32,816 bases of DNA from an uncultured Lachnospiraceae bacterium (GTDB taxonomy: Bacteria; Bacillota; Clostridia; Lachnospirales; Lachnospiraceae), in assembly GCA_902767135.1 (NCBI GenBank), contig CACXGE010000104.1:1-32816 (forward strand), read 5' to 3'. A program made the translations under genes and the position numbers. Shown piece after piece: positions 25,305-32,816 of the stretch (its first letter is position 1; the number at the start of each line of letters is the position of its first letter). Under the pieces are notes generated by a model. It was not told where the DNA came from, made no database searches, and saw nothing but the letters and a program-made list of their open reading frames with translations.

Positions 25305-25413
25305 TAGCTTAAAATGTCAGAAAACATACAATAAAACAATAAATTATTAAACTATCAGACAATTCGAGAAAATTTGGTGTTTACAGAGAGGAAAAAAAGG
25401 AGTAATATAAATC

Positions 25414-28400
25414 TTGACACAAGAAAATGAGACACAAAATCAGGAAAGGAAGGACAAAAGAGTGAATAAAGACATGACAAAAGACGTGACAGGAAATCGT
25501 TTTTCCAGCAAAGTCTTATCAGAAACTCCAGCATTATATGATGCAAGCTTTGAACATGACAACTGTGGTATCGGTGCAGTAGTCAATATCAAGGGTATCA
25601 AGACACACCAGACAGTGGAAAATGCATTAAAGATTGTAGAATGCCTAGAACATAGAGCAGGTAAAGATGCAGAGGGAAAAACCGGTGATGGTGTAGGGAT
25701 TCTCTTACAGATTTCTCACAAATTCTTTTCAAAGGTAGCTAAGGAATTCAAAATTAACTTAGGGGAAGAGAGAGATTATGGTGTAGGTGTTTTCTTCTTT
25801 CCACAAGATGAATTAAAACGGAGACAGGCAATGAAGATGTTTGAAATCATTGTCGAAAAGGAAGGCATGGAATTCTTAGGTTGGAGAAGTGTTCCAACAG
25901 AGCCATCTGCCTTAGGTCAAAAAGCCATTGACTGTATGCCAAATATTATGCATGGCTTTGTAAAACGTCCAAAAGATGTAGAAAAAGGAATCGATTTTGA
26001 TCGTAAATTATATATTGTAAGACGAGTATTTGAACAGAGTGTGGACAATACGTATGTACCATCCCTGTCAAGCAGAACGATTGTATACAAGGGTATGTTC
26101 TTAGTAGACCAGTTAAGATTATTCTTTAAGGACTTGCAGGATAAAGATTATGAATCTGCCATTGCAACAGTACATTCCCGTTTCTCTACCAACACCAATC
26201 CAAGCTGGGAGAGAGCACATCCAAACCGTTTCATTGTACACAATGGTGAGATTAATACCATCCGTGGCAATGCTAACAAGATGCTTGCCAGAGAAGAGAC
26301 CATGGAAAGCAGCAAATTAAAGGGACAGATGCATAAGGTGTTGCCTGTAGTAAATACCGCAGGTTCTGACTCCGCTATGTTGGATAACACCTTGGAATTT
26401 CTGGTAATGTCAGGTATGGATTTGCCACTGGCAGTTATGATTACCATTCCAGAACCGTGGGAAAACAATAAGGAAATGGATCAGAAAAAGCGTGACTTTT
26501 ATCAGTATTATGCCACCATGATGGAGCCTTGGGATGGACCGGCATCTATCCTCTTTAGCGATGGTGATGTGATGGGAGCTGTGCTTGACCGAAATGGTCT
26601 TCGTCCATCCCGTTACTACATCACAGATGATGATTATTTAATCCTTTCATCGGAAGTTGGTGTTATGGATGTGGACCAGACCAAGGTAGTGGTAAAGGAA
26701 AGACTTCGTCCTGGAAAAATGCTTTTGGTTGACACTGTTAAGGGAGAAGTGGTGGATGATGAAACCATCAAGGCAAGATATGCCAACAGACATCCATACG
26801 GTGAGTGGTTAGACAGAAACCTGGTATTATTAAAGGATTTGAAGATTCCAAATGAAGAGGTTCCACAGCTGAGCAAAAAGGAACGTGCCCAGTTACAGAA
26901 AACCTTTGGATACACCTATGAAGAGTTTAAGAGTTCTATTTTGCCAATGGCATTAAATGGAGCAGAGTCGATCGGAGCCATGGGTGTGGACACAGCACTT
27001 CCTGCATTGTCAAAGAATCATCAGCCATTGTTTAACTACTTTAGACAATTGTTTGCCCAGGTGACCAACCCGCCTATCGATGCCATCCGTGAGGAGGTAG
27101 TTACCTCCACCAGCATCTACGTAGGTGCAGATGGAAATCTGTTGCAGGACAGTGCAGAAAACTGTCATGTGTTAAAGGTAAAGAATCCAATCCTTACCAA
27201 CACAGATATTTTAAAAATAAAAAATATGAAGGTACCTGGATTAAGGGTTCAGGTGATTCCAATCACATATTACAAAAGTACAAGCTTGGAAAAGGCTATT
27301 GACCATTTATATGTGGAAGTGGACAGAGCACACAGAGAGGGTGCAAACATCCTGATTCTCTCTGACAGGGATGTGGAAGAAAACCATGTGCCAATTCCAT
27401 CCCTCCTTGCAGTGTCCGCAGTACACCAGCACCTAGTCCGCACCAAAAAAAGAACCAGTGTGGCTATGATCTTAGAAAGTGGTGAGCCTAGAGAAGTACA
27501 TCATTTTGCAACCTTACTTGGATATGGTGCCTGTGCAGTAAACCCATACCTTGCCTTAGAAACCATCCATGAGTTAATCGAAGATGGTCTCTTAAAGAAA
27601 GATTACTACGCAGCAGTGGAAGATTACAATAGTGCGGTGGAACATGGAATTGTAAAGATTGCATCCAAGATGGGTATTTCTACCATCCAGTCATACCAGG
27701 GTTCTCAGATTTTCGAGGCTGTTGGTATCGATAAGGATGTGATTGACAAATACTTTACCAACACCGTAAGTCGTATCGGTGGAATTACTTTAAAGGACAT
27801 TGAAGCAGATGTAGAAGCACAGCATTCTACCGCCTTTGACCCATTAGGATTAGAGAATGACTTAACCTTAGACAGTGTAGGAAAGCATAAGATGAGAAGC
27901 GGTGGAGAGGAACATATGTATAATCCAAAGACCATTCATCTTTTACAGCAGTCTACCAAGCTTGGGGATTACAATATGTTCAAGGAATACACAAGCTGCC
28001 TCGACAAGGAAGAAGGCGCAGGAACACTGCGAAGCCTGATGGATTTCAACTATCCAAAGAAAGGTATTCCAATCGAAGAGGTGGAAAGTGTAGATGCTAT
28101 TGTAAAGAGATTTAAGACAGGAGCTATGTCCTACGGTTCTATTTCCCAGGAAGCTCACGAGACCATGGCAATTGCCATGAACTCCATTCACGGTAAATCA
28201 AATTCCGGAGAAGGTGGGGAAAGTTTAGAACGTCTGACTGTGGGCCGTGACGGCTTAAATAAATGTTCTGCAATCAAGCAGGTGGCATCTGGACGTTTCG
28301 GTGTTACCTCAAGATATTTGGTAAGTGCAGAGGAGATTCAGATTAAGATGGCTCAGGGAGCTAAGCCAGGAGAAGGTGGACACTTGCCAGGTGGAAAGGT

Positions 28401-30039
28401 TTACCCATGGGTGGCAAAGACCAGACATTCTACCCCTGGTGTAGGTTTGATTTCACCACCACCACACCACGATATTTACTCTATCGAGGATTTGGCCCAG
28501 TTGATTTACGATTGTAAGAATGCAAATAAGGAGGCACGTATTTCCGTAAAACTGGTATCAGAAGCAGGTGTGGGTACCGTAGCAGCAGGTGTTGCCAAGG
28601 CAGGTGCACAGGTAATTCTTATTTCAGGTTATGACGGTGGAACCGGTGCCGCACCAAGAAGCTCTATTCACAATGCAGGACTTCCTTGGGAATTAGGTCT
28701 GGCAGAGACACATCAGACATTGATTATGAACGGACTACGTAATAAAGTACGTGTGGAGACAGACGGAAAACTGATGACAGGACGTGACGTAGCTATTGCA
28801 ACACTCTTAGGTGCAGAAGAATTTGGATTTGCAACAGCTCCATTGGTAACTATGGGTTGTGTGATGATGAGAGTATGTAATCTTGATACCTGTCCGGTTG
28901 GTATTGCCACACAGAATCCGGAGCTTCGCAAGAGATTCAAGGGTAAGCCAGAGTACGTGGTAAACTTTATGAGATTTGTGGCAGAAGAACTTCGTGAATA
29001 TATGGCAAAACTTGGTGTGAGAACAGTGGATGAATTGGTAGGTAGAACTGATTTACTGAAGGTGAAAGATGGCTTAAATGAAAAGGCAGCCAAGATTGAT
29101 TTATCTGGCATCTTAAATAATCCATATAATAAGGAAAAGAAAGTTACCTTTGATCCAAAGCAGGTATATGACTTTAAGTTAAATGAAACCGCAGATGAAA
29201 AGGTATTGTTAAAACAGTTTAAGTCTGCCCTTGACACCAAGACAAAGAGAAGTATTGAAGTGGAAGTAACCAATACAGACCGTTCTTTCGGTACTATTTT
29301 TGGTTCAGAAATCACCAAAAGATACGATGATACTCTAGAGGAAGACACCTTTACCGTAAAATGTACCGGTGCCGGTGGACAAAGCTTTGGTGCCTTTATT
29401 CCAAAGGGACTTACCTTGGAGCTTGTGGGAGACAGTAATGACTACTTTGGAAAAGGATTATCCGGTGGTAAATTAGTGGTATATCCACCTGCCGGAATCA
29501 AGTACAAAGAAGATGAAAACATTATCATCGGTAATGTTGCTTTATACGGTGCAACCAGCGGTAAAGCTTATATTAACGGTGTGGCAGGAGAACGTTTCTG
29601 TGTTCGTAACTCAGGTGCCGTCGCAGTAGTAGAAGGTGTGGGAGAACACGGATGTGAGTACATGACCGGTGGTCGTGTTGCCATTCTTGGTAAAACTGGA
29701 AAGAACTTTGCAGCAGGTATGAGCGGTGGTATTGCTTATGTATTGGATGAAGACAGCGACTTATACTTAAAGTTGAATAAAGAGATGGTTTCTATTGAAG
29801 AGATTACCAATAAATATGATGTAGTTGAATTAAAACAGATGATTCAGGATCATGTTGCCTATACAAATTCGGAAAAAGGTAAATTAATTCTTGATAACTT
29901 CAAGGAATACTTGCCAAAATTCAAGAAGATTATTCCACATGACTACAAGCGTATGTTAAATACTATTGTACAGATGGAAGAAAAAGGATTGAGCAGTGAA
30001 CAGGCACAGATTGAAGCATTCTACGCAGTGAGAGGATAG
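25414..30039 (+). CDS. gltB: Glutamate synthase large (alpha) subunit
   Basis: Converts glutamine and 2-oxoglutarate to two glutamates. The 1541-residue protein has an N-terminal nucleophile amidotransferase domain with catalytic C51 in HDNCGIGAV, a central domain, an FMN-binding synthase domain (GGDG-like ISGYDGGTGAAPRSS), the [3Fe-4S] cysteines C1149, C1155 and C1160 (GCVMMRVCNLDTCPVG) and a C-terminal GXGXG beta-helix domain. Cleavage before C51 would remove a 50-residue leader, as in the family. The start is TTG 25414, 11 nt after AAGGAG (25397-25402); a GTG at 25462 in the same frame is possible. gltD follows 12 bp downstream. No clear promoter was found in the 110-bp gap upstream. Confidence 0.97.
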   Translation: MTQENETQNQERKDKRVNKDMTKDVTGNRFSSKVLSETPALYDASFEHDNCGIGAVVNIKGIKTHQTVENALKIVECLEHRAGKDAEGKTGDGVGILLQISHKFFSKVAKEFKINLGEERDYGVGVFFFPQDELKRRQAMKMFEIIVEKEGMEFLGWRSVPTEPSALGQKAIDCMPNIMHGFVKRPKDVEKGIDFDRKLYIVRRVFEQSVDNTYVPSLSSRTIVYKGMFLVDQLRLFFKDLQDKDYESAIATVHSRFSTNTNPSWERAHPNRFIVHNGEINTIRGNANKMLAREETMESSKLKGQMHKVLPVVNTAGSDSAMLDNTLEFLVMSGMDLPLAVMITIPEPWENNKEMDQKKRDFYQYYATMMEPWDGPASILFSDGDVMGAVLDRNGLRPSRYYITDDDYLILSSEVGVMDVDQTKVVVKERLRPGKMLLVDTVKGEVVDDETIKARYANRHPYGEWLDRNLVLLKDLKIPNEEVPQLSKKERAQLQKTFGYTYEEFKSSILPMALNGAESIGAMGVDTALPALSKNHQPLFNYFRQLFAQVTNPPIDAIREEVVTSTSIYVGADGNLLQDSAENCHVLKVKNPILTNTDILKIKNMKVPGLRVQVIPITYYKSTSLEKAIDHLYVEVDRAHREGANILILSDRDVEENHVPIPSLLAVSAVHQHLVRTKKRTSVAMILESGEPREVHHFATLLGYGACAVNPYLALETIHELIEDGLLKKDYYAAVEDYNSAVEHGIVKIASKMGISTIQSYQGSQIFEAVGIDKDVIDKYFTNTVSRIGGITLKDIEADVEAQHSTAFDPLGLENDLTLDSVGKHKMRSGGEEHMYNPKTIHLLQQSTKLGDYNMFKEYTSCLDKEEGAGTLRSLMDFNYPKKGIPIEEVESVDAIVKRFKTGAMSYGSISQEAHETMAIAMNSIHGKSNSGEGGESLERLTVGRDGLNKCSAIKQVASGRFGVTSRYLVSAEEIQIKMAQGAKPGEGGHLPGGKVYPWVAKTRHSTPGVGLISPPPHHDIYSIEDLAQLIYDCKNANKEARISVKLVSEAGVGTVAAGVAKAGAQVILISGYDGGTGAAPRSSIHNAGLPWELGLAETHQTLIMNGLRNKVRVETDGKLMTGRDVAIATLLGAEEFGFATAPLVTMGCVMMRVCNLDTCPVGIATQNPELRKRFKGKPEYVVNFMRFVAEELREYMAKLGVRTVDELVGRTDLLKVKDGLNEKAAKIDLSGILNNPYNKEKKVTFDPKQVYDFKLNETADEKVLLKQFKSALDTKTKRSIEVEVTNTDRSFGTIFGSEITKRYDDTLEEDTFTVKCTGAGGQSFGAFIPKGLTLELVGDSNDYFGKGLSGGKLVVYPPAGIKYKEDENIIIGNVALYGATSGKAYINGVAGERFCVRNSGAVAVVEGVGEHGCEYMTGGRVAILGKTGKNFAAGMSGGIAYVLDEDSDLYLKLNKEMVSIEEITNKYDVVELKQMIQDHVAYTNSEKGKLILDNFKEYLPKFKKIIPHDYKRMLNTIVQMEEKGLSSEQAQIEAFYAVRG

Positions 30040-30051
30040 GAGGGACTAGAA

Positions 30052-31536
30052 ATGGGAAAACCAACAGGATTTTTGGAATATGAGAGAATGACCAGCGAAG
30101 CAGTAGAACCAAAAGAGCGAATCAAAAATTTTAATGAGTTCCATACCCCTCTGTCAAAGGAACAGCAGCAAAAGCAGGGCGCACGCTGTATGGCTTGTGG
30201 AGTTCCGTTCTGTCAGGCTGGAATGGAAGTTGGCGGGATGACCTCCGGTTGTCCCCTGAACAACTTAGTACCGGAGTGGAACGATTTGGTATATGCAGGT
30301 AACTATGAGGAAGCATACAGAAGATTGAAGAAAACAAACAATTTTCCGGAATTTACTTCCCGTGTCTGCCCCGCACTTTGTGGGGCGGCATGTACCTGTG
30401 GCTTAAACGGAGATCCGGTTTCCGTAAAAGAAAATGAAAATGCCATTATTGAAAATGCCTATGAAAAAGGGTATGCGGCTGCCAATCCGCCAAAGGTACG
30501 TACTGGAAAGCGTATTGCAGTGGTTGGTTCCGGCCCGTCAGGACTTGCGGCAGCAGACCAGTTAAACAAACGTGGACATTCCGTGACGGTATTTGAAAGA
30601 TCTGACCGTGTAGGTGGACTGTTAATGTATGGAATTCCAAATATGAAATTAGAAAAGCAGTTTATTGACAGAAAAGTGGAAGTGATGAAAGAAGAAGGCG
30701 TTGAGTTTGTAGTAAACGCCAATGTAGGTAAGGATGTAAAGGCTGCAAAGCTTTTGAAAGAATACGATAAGGTAATTCTTGCCTGCGGTTCCTCAAACCC
30801 AAGGGATATCAATGTGCCGGGAAGAGATGCCAAGGGAATTTACTTTGCGGTAGATTTCCTCACAGCAACCACTAAGAGTCTGTTAGATTCTAATTTAAAG
30901 GATGGAAAATACATTTCTGCCAAGGGCAAGAAGGTAGTCATCATCGGTGGTGGTGATACAGGAAATGACTGTGTGGGAACCTCCATCCGTCACGGGGCAG
31001 CATCGGTTACTCAGATTGAAATGATGCCAAAACTGCCAGATTGCCGTGCAGAAGATAATCCATGGCCGGTATGGCCAAGAGTCTGCAAGACAGACTACGG
31101 TCAGGAGGAAGCTATTGCAGTGTTCGGACATGACCCAAGAGTGTATCAGACCACGGTAAAGGAATTTATCAAGGACAAAAATGGTAATGTGTGCAAGGTA
31201 GTTACCGTAAAGCTTGAGCCAAAGAAGGATGAAAAGACAGGAAGAATGATGATGAGCGAAGTTGCGGGAAGCGAAGCAACTATGGATGCGGATCTCGTGT
31301 TAATCGCAGCCGGATTCTTAGGAGCTCAGAAATACGTGGCAGACGCCTTTGGAGTCAGCTTAAATGAAAGAACCAACGTTGCAACCAAACCTGGAAAATA
31401 CAGTACAGATGTAAACAATGTCTTTGTAGCAGGAGATATGCACAGAGGACAGTCTTTGGTTGTATGGGCCATCCGTGAAGGCAGGGAAGTGGCAAGAGAA
31501 GTGGACTTAAGCTTGATGGGATACACAAACATCTAA
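30052..31536 (+). CDS. gltD: Glutamate synthase small (beta) subunit, NADPH-dependent
   Basis: Supplies electrons from NADPH through FAD and iron-sulfur clusters to GltB. The 494 residues begin with a cysteine-rich ferredoxin-like region (C46, C49, C54, C67, then C106, C110, C114, C116), followed by an FAD-binding VVGSGPSGLAAA near 158 and an NADPH-binding VVIIGGGDTGNDCVG near 295, and end with the typical VFVAGDMHRGQSLVVWAI. Its presence makes this a bacterial NADPH-GOGAT, not a ferredoxin-dependent one. GGAGGG (30039-30044) precedes the ATG. Operon with gltB, closed by a strong terminator. Confidence 0.97.
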   Translation: MGKPTGFLEYERMTSEAVEPKERIKNFNEFHTPLSKEQQQKQGARCMACGVPFCQAGMEVGGMTSGCPLNNLVPEWNDLVYAGNYEEAYRRLKKTNNFPEFTSRVCPALCGAACTCGLNGDPVSVKENENAIIENAYEKGYAAANPPKVRTGKRIAVVGSGPSGLAAADQLNKRGHSVTVFERSDRVGGLLMYGIPNMKLEKQFIDRKVEVMKEEGVEFVVNANVGKDVKAAKLLKEYDKVILACGSSNPRDINVPGRDAKGIYFAVDFLTATTKSLLDSNLKDGKYISAKGKKVVIIGGGDTGNDCVGTSIRHGAASVTQIEMMPKLPDCRAEDNPWPVWPRVCKTDYGQEEAIAVFGHDPRVYQTTVKEFIKDKNGNVCKVVTVKLEPKKDEKTGRMMMSEVAGSEATMDADLVLIAAGFLGAQKYVADAFGVSLNERTNVATKPGKYSTDVNNVFVAGDMHRGQSLVVWAIREGREVAREVDLSLMGYTNI

Positions 31537-31552
31537 TATCATAGGCGTGCCC

Positions 31553-31571
31553 GGGAACCGGGTTCGCGGAA
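31553..31571. repeat. GAACCGGGTTCG palindrome downstream of gltD
   Basis: GAACCGGGTTCG (31555-31566) is identical to the core of the 32-bp tandem repeats at 32696-32759. It sits 15 bp after the gltD stop, just ahead of the terminator, and is markedly GC-rich. Confidence 0.55.
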
Positions 31572-31574
31572 ACG

Positions 31575-31608
31575 ATAGGCGGAGAGAAATCTCCGCCTAT
31601 TTTTTTTG
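31575..31608 (+). terminator. Terminator of gltBD
   Basis: ATAGGCGGAGA (31575-31585), GAAA tetraloop, TCTCCGCCTAT (31590-31600), followed by eight T's: an 11-bp stem of textbook form. Confidence 0.95.
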
Positions 31609-31611
31609 GTA

Positions 31612-31640
31612 GGAGCCAGGTAACCTGGTATCATGGCTCC
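31612..31640. repeat. GGAGCCA...TGGCTCC inverted repeat
   Basis: GGAGCCA (31612-31618) pairs with TGGCTCC (31634-31640). Inside it, CCAGG TAA CCTGG (31616-31628) offers an alternative hairpin. The GGAGCCAGG word is shared with 24341-24363. Confidence 0.5.
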
Positions 31641-32040
31641 GTGCTTTATTTTACGAAAATGAGAAATTTGTATCAAAACAATTGAATATAGGTAGTTAAA
31701 GTGTTATGATACTCACACAGGTTTCAAATATATGACAAGGATACTTAAGTATCCATCTGGCGTTCGCCAAAATTACGCGTAAAAAATATAATGAAGAGGA
31801 GAAAAAGAAAGGAAAAAAGAAAAGAATATTACGGGTGAGTCAATACTATAATGGTATCATAATTTAGGACACTTCCTGAGACAAATCTTAATGAATTTGA
31901 TATACTTTTATTATCAATCAGCCTGCAAATAAAAAGTCAAGGTTAAATTTATAAAAATTGAAAATTTAATACAGGTTGAATTTAAGGTACGACAAATAGA
32001 CCACCACATAGTGCTGGTCAAAAAATGTGTAGGTTATCAA
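31641..32040. other. Gene-free region with an orphan promoter
   Basis: No gene is supported on either strand. It holds a strong plus-strand promoter (31682-31710), the perfect palindrome GGATACTTAAGTATCC (31739-31754), a small GGCG/CGCC hairpin at 31760-31769, a purine-rich tract with a possible 15-residue basic reading frame (31791-31838), and a GACCA/TGGTC hairpin (31999-32019) just beyond the transposase stop. Confidence 0.45.
31682..31710 (+). promoter_or_regulatory. Strong promoter with no gene behind it
   Basis: TTGAAT (31682-31687), 17-bp spacer and an extended -10, TGTTATGAT (31702-31710). The next 330 bp on this strand hold no convincing gene, and beyond lies a transposase on the opposite strand. 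Confidence 0.7.
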
Positions 32041-32760
32041 TTAATTGGATTCTGAAAGAGATGATAGATATTCTTTCACTCGTCCATAGTAGATGCGAAG
32101 AAATTTATTCGCACCGGCAGTCATGTAAACATAGTAAGGCTTTCCTTGGGAACGCTTCTTGTCAATGAATTGGTAAACAGGATCATCTTCTGGATGTGTT
32201 TTTATAAGAACATCCATCACTTGAAATAATGTTTTTCTAAGTGAAGATGAGCCACGCTTTGTTGTAGGTACGCTTTTTTGAGCATAGGAGCCTGATTCGT
32301 TTACACCAGGATCTACACCAGCAAATGCAGTAATAGCACCTTTATGAGTAAATCTAGAAATATCTCCGATTTCAGCCATTAGCTGAGGCCCTAAAGATGG
32401 TCCGACACCCTTCATTTCCATAACAATGTTATATTCTGGAAGTTTAGCTGCTATTTCATTCATAAGTGTACGCAGTTCTTCAATTGTTTTGGAAGCTGCA
32501 TCAAGTTGATCTATCGCTTGATGCAGGATTTTCTTGGTAAGGTCATCCTTGGGAAGCACAGGAACAAGTTCCTTTGTTTTTTCATAGATTTCTTCAGCTT
32601 TAGAACGACTGAAGTTATACTTCTTGCGTTTGCACCATTTTTGATAGTGTTCGGTAAAGGCATTTAAAGACATATTACGGACGTTCCCGTGAACCGGACG
32701 TTCCCGTGAACCGGGTTCGGAGAACCAGGACGTTCCCGTGAACCGGGTTCGGAGAACCAA
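32041..32760 (-). CDS. IS110-family transposase, C-terminal half (5' part replaced by repeats)
   Basis: About 213 native residues (from RNMSLNAFTEH, near 32678) of an IS110-type recombinase. The transposase_20 domain is intact: GVGPSLGPQLMAEIGDISRF, then ITAFAGVDPGVNESGSY with the family's conserved serine region, and KRGSSSLRKTLFQV. The end, YYVYMTAGANKFLRIYYGRV, is also typical. The N-terminal DEDD/RuvC-like half expected of a roughly 400-residue family member is absent; upstream the frame runs through GAACC palindromic tandem repeats, still open, to the window edge. TTG 32760 is only the first possible start and is not a native one. Probably inactive, unless the N-terminal half continues beyond the window and the repeats are an in-frame insertion. 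Confidence 0.85.
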   Translation of the reverse strand: MVLRTRFTGTSWFSEPGSRERPVHGNVRNMSLNAFTEHYQKWCKRKKYNFSRSKAEEIYEKTKELVPVLPKDDLTKKILHQAIDQLDAASKTIEELRTLMNEIAAKLPEYNIVMEMKGVGPSLGPQLMAEIGDISRFTHKGAITAFAGVDPGVNESGSYAQKSVPTTKRGSSSLRKTLFQVMDVLIKTHPEDDPVYQFIDKKRSQGKPYYVYMTAGANKFLRIYYGRVKEYLSSLSESN

Positions 32761-32816
32761 AAAGAAAGTTGAAAATAAGGCAAAAAAGTTGTTCCCGTGA
32801 ACCCGGTAACCAGCCC
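32679..32816. repeat. GAACC/GGTTC palindromic tandem repeats
   Basis: A 32-bp unit is repeated exactly twice (32696-32727 and 32728-32759), with a 17-nt partial copy before it (32679-32695). Each unit holds GTTCCCGTGAAC and GAACCGGGTTCGG; GTTCCCGTGAAC occurs four times in all (32683, 32700, 32732, 32791). Related words lie at 31553-31571. The array interrupts the transposase frame and may continue past the window. Confidence 0.85.

Noticed and set aside
28713..29348. 211-residue minus-strand open frame
   Set aside because: Lies wholly antisense inside gltB, is rich in serine and leucine as antisense shadows are, and has no start signals.
32679..32816. CRISPR array
   Set aside because: The repeat units abut each other with no unique spacers and are strongly palindromic; no cas genes nearby.

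Overview
The window looks like chromosomal DNA of a low-GC, anaerobic, butyrate-forming Clostridia, most likely a Lachnospiraceae (a Coprococcus-like genome is a guess). The basis is a ptb-buk pair (butyrate made through butyrate kinase), a phosphofructokinase with pyrophosphate-type signatures, a SpoIID-like protein suggesting a spore former, FeoAB iron uptake, strong AGGAGG ribosome binding sites, and many short intergenic hairpins. No rRNA, tRNA or CRISPR array was seen.

Layout. 1-3000: terminator of an off-window gene, then a promoter and a membrane-bound hybrid histidine kinase. 3100-5220: phosphotransbutyrylase and butyrate kinase, closed by a terminator. 5244-6660: a MATE exporter converging on a minus-strand gene (6638-7882) with a SpoIID-like domain and a peptidoglycan-binding domain. 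8040-11690: a signalling cluster. A LytTR response regulator is broken by a seven-G run; it is followed by a GHKL histidine kinase and, from its own promoter, a methyl-accepting chemotaxis protein whose membrane sensor domain is homologous to that of the kinase. 11700-14700: SseB-like gene, feoA and feoB as one operon. 14683-14886: small minus-strand membrane protein. 15235-19745: carAB behind a strong promoter and a folded leader. 19831-21155: PPi-type phosphofructokinase. 21218-21800: a 107-residue protein of unknown function behind a promoter overlapped by a palindrome. 21812-25300: argS, thiN (thiamine pyrophosphokinase) and a CPBP intramembrane protease. 25414-31610: gltB-gltD glutamate synthase. 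31641-32816: gene-free DNA, then the C-terminal half of an IS110-family transposase on the minus strand, interrupted upstream by GAACC/GGTTC palindromic tandem repeats.

How the genes fit together. Central metabolism dominates: PPi-PFK feeds glycolysis, ptb-buk makes ATP and butyrate, gltBD assimilates ammonia into glutamate and carAB uses glutamine nitrogen for carbamoyl phosphate (arginine and pyrimidines). Interleaved are sensory genes. The most novel-looking element is a roughly 170-residue multi-pass membrane sensor domain found at the same N-terminal position in two adjacent but unrelated output proteins (a LytTR-partner kinase and a chemoreceptor), with a more distant possible relative in the hybrid kinase at the start of the window. 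The second is the homopolymer frameshift in the regulator that should partner this kinase. The third is the set of two dispersed palindrome families scattered between genes.
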